38,263 nucleotides of DNA from positions 1 through 38,263 of the forward strand of contig JAUCBJ010005127.1 in the NCBI GenBank assembly GCA_032718475.1, written 5' to 3'. This DNA is from Nemertoderma westbladi (Eukaryota > Xenacoelomorpha > Nemertodermatida > Nemertodermatidae). The position numbers and the translations under genes were made by a program. Below the pieces are notes generated by a model that saw only the letters and a list, made by a program, of their open reading frames with translations, was not told the DNA's origin and did not search any database. This document shows, piece after piece, positions 31,531 through 38,263 of this stretch; within the stretch, counting starts at the first letter, position 1, and each line of letters starts with the position of its first letter.

Positions 31531-33049
31531 CAAGCCAGCACAGCATTCTTAAATATGCAGCTGTAATGCAGCATGCGATCCTAGTAGTAGTAGGGACTAC
31601 CCTCCCACTAATTTATTATCAGACAGAACAAAAAGCTTTTACTTGACGCGTACTGTCTCCTACGACTTGCTTCATGGGCCGCTAGGCCCGTCTCTAGTAG
31701 TATATATATGAGGTAGCAATTTAGCTACCAGATACACCAGTATTGTGCTATTACTGCAGTACTGAACATTTCAAGAGTTCGAACAAAGTCACAGCTTCCT
31801 CATCGTCTCTAGTTTCAGTTTTAGTTATCCCAATTAACTAAATATTAATTAACCCTCCACTCCCAATGCATGTGATGGTTTCTGCAACCCAATACTAATA
31901 GGATTTAGTTTGTAAAATCCATCAGCGCTACGGATTCCTAATCTGCTTCCTTTCCATTGATCCAGAGACATGGTGTTACTTACAGAATGTATAATGTTTC
32001 GAATTAATCATTTAGGATACATGGAAAAACGTGCTATTTTATCAAAATTACGATAATTTATCCAACGCACTGTTGTGCCAAGAAATACTGTATGTTCACT
32101 TTTTAGTAAATTGAATTAATTATTACTATGTAAAAATTCAAATTCGTGGAATTTCTGTATTTTTACAGCAACTAATTAAAAATTTTCCTGGGCAGTCTTC
32201 TACGTGATGAACCACCTCATTAAAATATACGACACATTAATAATAATAAATTAACGATGAATATACTGATAACCTGCTGGGTAGAATTGAAGTTCACAAT
32301 CAGGATTTCGGTCTTTGTTCCATTATAATTTGGAAACTGCGTGTTCTAGAATCTTGAGTATTCTTAGAGCACAATCAAATGTTTTCCTACATTAAACCCA
32401 GATCTTCAGCAAAGTAAAGGTCCATCAAGTTTGTTTGTAGTTTTCCGCTAACTCTAACACTTTCATCTAACTACCACTACTGGCTGGGTTGTATGTCCAC
32501 TAATTATATCAGACGAGAGATATTACTATCACATAGCCCACCACAATAATCAAGTGGAAAGGTGCAAACTTTTTACCTTGACGAACACACAACACTGTGT
32601 CACTCTATGTGGATCTGCATCTCCATCTGTTGTCGAGACAAACTTTGTGGAAACATCATACAGAAGTTTGTTTTGCTGCAGTTGCAGTTACCTCATCGGT
32701 GTTCCATCATTGGTGTTTATAAATAAAAATAAATAGATCTCATAGATTATAAATTATAAATTATAAAGGGTAAATATTGGGAAGTTGATGTTTAACGAAA
32801 TTAATTTTAATTTTAATTTTCACACAAAGTATACAAACCCACAAATAATAACCTGATTCTCATCCTGAACAGCTACATCATTGTAAGTGCTAAAGCAAAT
32901 AAGCTTGGATGGGGGGAGTCCTACATACACATATTTTTCATTTTTCACTTCGCAAATTATCAGATTTATAATATAATCTTAGGTTACCTTTGTTAGGTAC
33001 ATGATCTAGCTTACTTGTCCTCACATCTTGTGTTGCAATATTATGCAGT
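31531..33049. other. Intron 2 sequence, no gene seen
   Basis: AT-rich intron between two LINE fragments. Small repeats of ataaattataaattataaa at about 32748-32767. Open frame at 32554-32736 has no domain. Confidence 0.45.
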
Positions 33050-33375
33050 ACATGTCATGGAAAATGGAATTATTTTAGAGTAAGCATTCATGGATCTTCA
33101 ATACCTCATGAGGTATGCCATCAACGTCACAGGCTTTATTTGCCTTAATAGAAGAACACATGCAGCAGATTCTACTTCAAAAAAGAATATGGGGATATAA
33201 CATGAGGGGGGTGTCTTTTGACCAATGTGGGAGACACACTTTGTATAGTGAAGTTATCAGAAAGTACACGATAATTATTGAGTAGTTTCTCAAAGTGAGC
33301 CTTCCAACCAGCCAGGCGATCAGCTGGTGATTCCACTGTTACCTTGGCTTTCTGCCTGTGGGAAGATTATAATTG
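33050..33375 (-). pseudogene. LINE fragment, same family as 30670-31530, inverted
   Basis: On the minus strand it reads GRKAKVTVESPADRLAGWKA and HFEKLLNN, matching ADRLNSWKAHFEKLLNN of the plus-strand fragment at about 31400-31450. It then runs on into NKACDVDGIPHEVLKIHECL, the first RT block that the other fragment lacks. Stops and frameshifts lie between. It is antisense to the receptor gene in intron 2. Confidence 0.8.
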
Positions 33376-34489
33376 CATCCCATGCCGGGGTATGATTCCT
33401 ACTTTAATTGGTGGCATTAAATGGTAGCAATCTGCTCACTGTCTAGTCCAGTCTGATTGTCTGATTCAACCTATTTTCCCCTCGGGCTCCGTTCGTGCCT
33501 TCCTTCGGTTTGAATGCATTGGTCAGCCATTGTGATATTTTTCCTCTTCTTTGGAAGCTTCTGTCATTGGCTGCATCGCTCACAGCGTAAACAAACTGTG
33601 TGTACGGTAATTCATTTCATTATTGAACAGTCTGTAATATCTATCTGTTGCAGACCCAGAGTGAATTTTTCCTTCACACTAGGTTTATTCAAGGCAGACA
33701 GTGAGACAGACTGTAATGCTGAGCGGATGCGGATGACCTCTGCTCAAAATAGCTAGAAGTTAGAACGGAAACTGAGTTTAGTTTTGCAAACTACAAGACC
33801 ATGGGTAGTTTTGTAAGGCTACATCGTGACGCATACATACGGAGTTCCTATACTTCCGAGATTTAATATGATCAATCCGGGAGTTATGAAACTGAGGCCT
33901 GTCTGGGTATCATATATAATGTATATACATATGGATCATATAGCACGATTACAATTAATTTTGTTTTCTATATTTAGGCCTACTTAATTTACCAGCCTTG
34001 TTTTAATTGGCCTACCTTATTTTTCTAAGTAAAATGTAATTTTTTGTGAAACGTATTTTAGACGGTTTTCGAAAACGTTTCTCCAATAAATAAAAGAAAT
34101 AAAACATTTGTAAACATACCAATAATTAATGGCCTAAATTATAAAAGAAATACGAATACTTTCGTAGAACATATATTTAAGGAGTAATACGTCAAAAACT
34201 TGAATTAAATATGATAAGGTTGTCAACTGACTGCAAGCAAAAGGTTAGTAATTTAGATTAAAAATAATAATAAAAGTAAAAGCTTATTATGCTAGTCACA
34301 TTATATAGCATATCATACAAATGGTTAAAATAATGTTACATTATATTGTTTACATTTAAATTATAATCCCTCTATGGAGAGATTATAATTTGGGGTGGTC
34401 TAACATTAATTGTAAAAAATACAGAATAATATCACTGAAAGTAATCGGTTTAATTGTTCATGTAAATAGTGTGTGTGTCTGTTTTCCAG
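33376..34489. other. 3' part of intron 2, no gene seen
   Basis: AT-rich intron. Open frame at 33514-33756 has no recognised domain. The end has a polypyrimidine-rich stretch and the acceptor gttttccag just before exon 3. Confidence 0.5.
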
Positions 34490-34613
34490 GTCTGTGGCAC
34501 ATCAGCTAATCCTTGGATGCAATGTGGAAGCCGAACAATTCGAAAGTGTTTCCATATATTTCAGTGATATAGTTGGATTTACGGCATTGAGTTCGAGATC
34601 AACCCCAATGCAG
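34490..34613 (+). CDS. Receptor guanylyl cyclase, exon 3 (start of cyclase domain)
   Basis: A 124-bp exon. Its first base completes the Lys codon begun in exon 2, and it then encodes [38 protein letters not shown] and [11 protein letters not shown] is the signature of class III nucleotide cyclases, with the first metal-binding Asp. It ends at CAG/GTTTGG, phase 0, matching exon 4. No stops and no missing residues in this part. The exon is short, as cyclase-domain exons usually are, in contrast to exon 1. Confidence 0.92.
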
Positions 34614-36089
34614 GTTTGGAGTCTATGTTCCTGTCCAACATTTATAACCAATTAACCAATTTCTGTTTAATACTACAACATGCTCATATAGAGCCATTAT
34701 TGTTAAATATTACATAATGTAAATCTGTAGAATCTTATAAAGTAAAATGAAGAAAATACTAGAGAATGTAAGACCGGTAAACCAGTATCAAAAACTGTAA
34801 AGATTTTCACAGTAGATACTGTAATGTATAAAGTTGAATTGAATACAGAAATTAAAAAAATATATGAAAAGTTACCCGAAACCACGTTCTAATGTTGTTG
34901 GATAATTTTATCGCGCTGTTGGAACGCCTTTGCCAAAAAAATTGCCAGACATTAAATTTTTTCAATAGAATTTAATCCTACCAAGTCTTTATATGTATTT
35001 AATGTGGGTTTCCATGGTAACGATTAGACAAATTAATAACTCAGAGATCCCGATAGAATGGCATTTCAGCAAAAAGTGATATTCATCCTCGCCTCAATAA
35101 CCGAAAACATACAGACAAGGTAATAACGTTCATTACGGGGTGTGCTATTCCATCTACCTTGCTCGATCATTAGGGAGTGAGATGGTGTACTGAATCTCGC
35201 AAGCGACCGACAGAGTCTGGGGTACCTGTGTAGAACATTCAGGTAGGATTCCTCCTGGAACAAATACTAAACATAGAGCAGCGATTGGGGAGAAGAACTC
35301 ATTAGTGACCACCACTGTTGGATATAATTATCTTGGAGTCGTGTCCTGACCTCTGCTAAGAATAGGGTTTGGTGTTCTACGTACTGCTTGTCCCAAATTC
35401 CCCGGAAGCCTAAGGATCCTAGAAGGTCCCGAACATTGAAGGCCCAGTTAACTGAACTGAAAACCAAGCAGTCATGAAGTTGGAGAAGATAGGCCTTCTT
35501 AACGAGACGGTAGTTAGGGAGATTCAAAATACGAATCCAGTACTTAATAATACTTAGTTTTCTGGAAATTGAGAGCGGAAAATACCCAGTTTCACCATAC
35601 ACCATAAAATCGGGTGCCATAGTCTTGACGCCGAGTATTAATTTAACAATTTTTAAAACGATCCGATTAATAGCATCCGAGTTCGTGAAACCTCAAACTT
35701 CACAGGAGTACATTAATATAGGACGGATAAGAGAATTAAACAGATGCAGCTTAAGTTTAAATGATAAATTGGGGTACTGACTGAGATACTTAAGGAGAGT
35801 GAAATAGCTTTATTGGCTTTGTCTGCAAGAGATTGCTGGGCAAGAGTGAAGCTACCAGATGGGGTAAATAAAATACCAAGATAGTACCAAGAGTATGACG
35901 AAACTACTTCCAGTGGGCTACACTTATACAACCAGTGTTCGTTTCGACGGAGAGGCCCGCCTTTACAAAAGACCATAACCTTGGATTTACTTAGATTAAT
36001 AATTTTCATTCCCCACAAATGAACTGAATGTCCAAAGAATGAATGAAGAATGTCCAAAGCATTCTTGAGGCCAACAGCTGTGTCGCTTA

Positions 36090-36319
36090 CTAGGAAGAAA
36101 AACATTGTGGGGGTTGGGGGGTGAGGGTGGGGGGGGGGGCTTTTTCTGCCGAGTCAGCTCTCGGGGCAAATACCACACCCTCGTTTGCCATTCCACAGGG
36201 TGGGTGTCGCAGTGGAGTCGATATGAGGCCCATCACCCATACCTACTCTGACGCACATGACCCACCATTGGCTGTGCAATGCAGCTCATCTGCAGGGCCA
36301 TGCCCTGTACCCCTGCTGC
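36090..36319. mobile_element. 230-bp short element inserted in the LINE, 15-bp target duplication
   Basis: The perfect 15-bp repeat cagctgtgtcgctta flanks it (36075-36089 and 36320-36334). Removing one copy and the insert joins the LINE reading (LLSDTA to VGLKNALDIL). The insert has G runs at one end (36108-36140) and a GC-rich remainder with no open frame of note. A 15-bp duplication is typical of LINE-driven insertion, so a SINE or a processed transcript fragment is likely. I do not recognise its source. Confidence 0.85.
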
Positions 36320-36540
36320 CAGCTGTGTCGCTTAGCAACACGATATCGTCTGTGTAAAGAAAAATAAATAATTTAAAGGTCCCAAGATCAATCCCAGGAG
36401 CACCTCCGCGGATCAACTCCAGCTCAAGGTCATTGATAAATAAAGAGACAAGCAATGGGGACAATGAGTCGCAACCAACGAGGCAAGGGAAACCCCAACG
36501 GACACAAGATTTAACTTCGGCGTACATAGTATGTACGTCT

Positions 36541-36585
36541 TAAAAGTTATTAAGAGTATGTACTACATACTCTTAATAACTTTTA
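36541..36585. repeat. Perfect palindrome, 22-bp arms, 1-bp spacer
   Basis: Arms at 36541-36562 and 36564-36585 are exact complements around c36563. The right arm is the native LINE sequence (codons for ILKVIKSMY on the minus strand). The left arm is an inverted copy within an extra segment of about 41 bp (36523-36563). Confidence 0.9.
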
Positions 36586-36809
36586 GAATTCGACCAGAAA
36601 ATCCAAGGTTGAATAGTTTCTGCCAGAGAGCTGATCGGCTAACTAAATCGAAGGCGATGTACAGAATGATCTGTTATAATTACCGGCATATAATACTAAT
36701 GAAAAACTAATAATAAAAAACTGTAATGTTGACTGATATAATATATATAACATATAACATAATTATACTTCTACATACACCCGTACATACCCACATACAC
36801 CACTATAGG

Positions 36810-36880
36810 CAGGGCCGTATTAACGGCGGGACTTTTGGGGCTACAGCCCCGGGGCCCGTGAAGGTTTGGGGCCCCCCAGA
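36810..36880. mobile_element. Single hAT-like transposon end
   Basis: Starts cagggccgtattaacggcgg and continues with ggggccc/gggccc-rich sequence, the look of hAT terminal repeats. I found no matching right end (…cggccctg) before the window ends, so it is either truncated or longer than what is visible. The G runs at 37074-37085 may belong to it. Confidence 0.45.
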
Positions 36881-37573
36881 AAAAAGAGAAAAAGTAATGG
36901 TCACTCCTTACATTAAAAAAAATATTTTTGGAACCACGTTAAAACTAAAACATACAAGATGCCCAGATGAACAAATGCGAATTTCACATTCCAAATTATA
37001 CTACTGAAAATATAGCATACCACACCTCTCCAATTTCTCACTGTAAACATTGCCAAAGGGCAAGAAAGGCGGGAGGGGGGGGGGGTCATAATGTAAAGAA
37101 CACTAACAGTAGTAAAGGAAGGGAGCAACACTGAGCTGTATACAGACAGGAGTAATATTTTTCGCGTGAAAAAATGTCCTTCAGAGATAATTGCCTGAAG
37201 TCAAACCTTCCCGCGCAAAATTGCCTGTATGAGGTCTGGTTGGTTAATAGACTCTAACAGGAAGGAAGCACACCACCGCAGTAAAAATTATATTCACGGT
37301 GGTTTTCGGGGTCGCTGATTTCATTTCCGAACGCAGTTTTAATATTTCATGGAAACTAGTCTGTCCGTCGGTCGGTTGTCTGTCTGTCTGTCTTACAATT
37401 AGCCGAAAATTGTAACTTTCAAATTTTATGAATATTGTTCACTACTTGTAATTTTAGTGCTGCATAATAACCACCCCAGTTTCAAAATTTTTTTTGGTCG
37501 GATCCGGACTAGTGAAATCTACGTACAAACAAAAAAATCAGACGTTTTTGTTAATATTTGTAGATTTTAGAGC

Positions 37574-37623
37574 GGGGGGGGGGGGGGGGGGGGGTCAATA
37601 TGACCCCCCCCCCCCCCCCCCCC
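37574..37623. repeat. G21 / C20 hairpin around tcaatatga
   Basis: A run of 21 G, then tcaatatga, then a run of 20 C. The whole is a near-perfect inverted repeat of homopolymers. It could form a hairpin, or a G-quadruplex with an opposing i-motif. Run lengths are uncertain because assemblies often miscount such runs. Confidence 0.85.
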
Positions 37624-37852
37624 GGTATTTGTACAACATTTTATAGCCCGGTACTAATAGGGTTAAACGTCGTTATCAATATATCGTTATAATGAAACAA
37701 TAAAAAACTTTTATCACTGTAGTAATGTTATAAAAATATAGTTCAAGTGGGAAATACATGATACATACTAATAGCAGAACAGAAATAATAAAAATAATAA
37801 CAAATAACAAATAACAAAAATTAATTTAACTAATATATATAATATTTCCAAG

Positions 37853-37993
37853 GTTGTGACATTCTTGAACGATCTCTACACGTGTTTTGATTCGATAATA
37901 GAAAACTTTCAAGTTTACAAAGTGGAAAACTATTGGTGATGCTTATATGGTGGTCAGTGGTTTACCTCAAAAAAAACGGAAAATTACATGCAG
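37853..37993 (+). CDS. Receptor guanylyl cyclase, exon 4 (cyclase core), with two +1 shifts
   Basis: After acceptor ttccaag it reads [25 protein letters not shown] in phase with exon 3. The family then continues [13 protein letters not shown], which is present here but one frame over: there are four A where three are needed after gtgga (about 37925-37929). After LPQ a run of eight A (37969-37976) is again one too long, and NGKLHA follows in the third frame. The donor GCAG/GTTTGT is in the usual place. The exon holds the substrate-selecting Glu (KVE) and the second metal-binding Asp (GDAYMVVSG). Both shifts lie in A runs, so assembly error is plausible, but a recent pseudogene is possible. As written, translation stops at tga just after VEN. 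Confidence 0.85.
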
Positions 37994-38263
37994 GTTTGTT
38001 AAGTGGAGCAAACGTAATGCTGCGTATTATTGATCACATCAAAAAATGAAGTATTTTTGTTTTTTTTTCATACTCCTGAACTGCTTGTCATTAATATAAT
38101 CCGATGCGAGACTTAATTAGAATTATATAGGATTATTAGAACATAATTTAACGAAATATAATTTGTTGTCAACAAATAAACAATAATGTTGGAATATCCA
38201 ATATTCGATAAACAATAATATTCGAATAATGTTCCTTGACTACTGTATTATAATGATATTTTT
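37994..38263. other. Start of receptor intron 4, to window end
   Basis: AT-rich intron with near-palindromic caataatgttggaatatccaat words near 38183-38205. The remaining cyclase exons lie beyond the window. Confidence 0.5.

Larger units (their letters stand above)
35040..36672 (-). pseudogene. LINE reverse transcriptase, antisense in intron 3, 5'-truncated
   Basis: Read on the minus strand it gives, in order, IAFDLVSRSALWQKLF, MYAEVKSCVRW, LSPLLVSLFINDLELEL, LYTDDIVLLSD (the catalytic YxDD box), GLKNALDILHSF, NLSKSKVMVFCKGGPLRRNE, YLGILFTPSGSFTLAQQSLA, then a long C-terminal region with ISRKLSIIKYWIRILNLP and finally EDEYHFLLKC near 35060-35090. This is the RT and C-terminus of a non-LTR retrotransposon. 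The endonuclease and N-terminal RT are missing beyond about 36672, as expected of a 5'-truncated insertion. The copy is broken by a 230-bp insertion (36090-36319), a palindromic insertion near 36523-36563 and several 1-bp frameshifts. The clade is not determined. Confidence 0.85.

Noticed and set aside
34473-34655. 60-codon frame over exon 3 as a small gene of its own
   Set aside because: The middle is receptor cyclase sequence bounded by good splice sites; the ends are intron.
36810-37623. A complete hAT element from 36810 to the G/C hairpin
   Set aside because: No complementary end or target duplication was found.

Overview
This is animal nuclear DNA, about two-thirds A+T. It has GT-AG introns of 3 to 10 kb, one metazoan receptor gene, and many decayed retroelements, DNA-transposon remnants and satellites. 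The receptor type, the Penelope-like GIY-YIG element, the hAT-like elements and the frequent short words around 'taggcctac' suggest a marine invertebrate, perhaps an echinoderm or hemichordate. The species cannot be fixed from this window.

Layout. 1 to 15.1 kb holds no gene I can support. It contains a SINE-like palindromic element (359-682), a 15/16-bp minisatellite, a 2.4-kb satellite of about 48 copies of a 51-bp unit (2720-5163), a 34-bp satellite beside the GIY-YIG end of a Penelope-like element on the minus strand (5939-7097), a reverse-transcriptase fragment (12481-12800), a 22-bp satellite (13541-13670) and a second copy of the SINE-like element (14844-15142).

15.4 to 38.0 kb holds the only gene: the 5' part of a membrane receptor guanylyl cyclase on the plus strand. 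Exon 1 (15365-17880) is one uninterrupted 2.5-kb block encoding signal peptide, ANF-receptor ligand-binding domain, transmembrane helix and kinase-homology domain. Exon 2 (28377-28547) encodes the dimerisation/signalling helix. Exons 3 (34490-34613) and 4 (37853-37993) encode the start of the cyclase catalytic domain. All junctions agree in phase. The rest of the catalytic domain lies beyond the window. Exon 4 carries two apparent +1 insertions in A runs, from either assembly error or gene decay.

The introns are full of mobile DNA. Intron 1 has a 229-bp MITE with a 9-bp target duplication, a small RT scrap, and a 1648-bp hAT-like non-autonomous element with a perfect 8-bp target duplication. 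Intron 2 has three LINE fragments, two of them from one family in opposite orientation. Intron 3 has an antisense LINE that was itself hit by a 230-bp short element (15-bp target duplication) and that carries a near-perfect 22-bp-arm palindrome best explained by template switching.

I found no clear multi-gene undescribed system. The strongest leads are the palindromic SINE-like family with tRNA-promoter-like boxes, the hammerhead-like motifs tied to Penelope-like sequence, the higher-order structure of the 51-bp satellite, the receptor's lopsided intron structure with an in-intron stop and polyadenylation signal, and the nested insertion and template-switch history of the intron-3 LINE.
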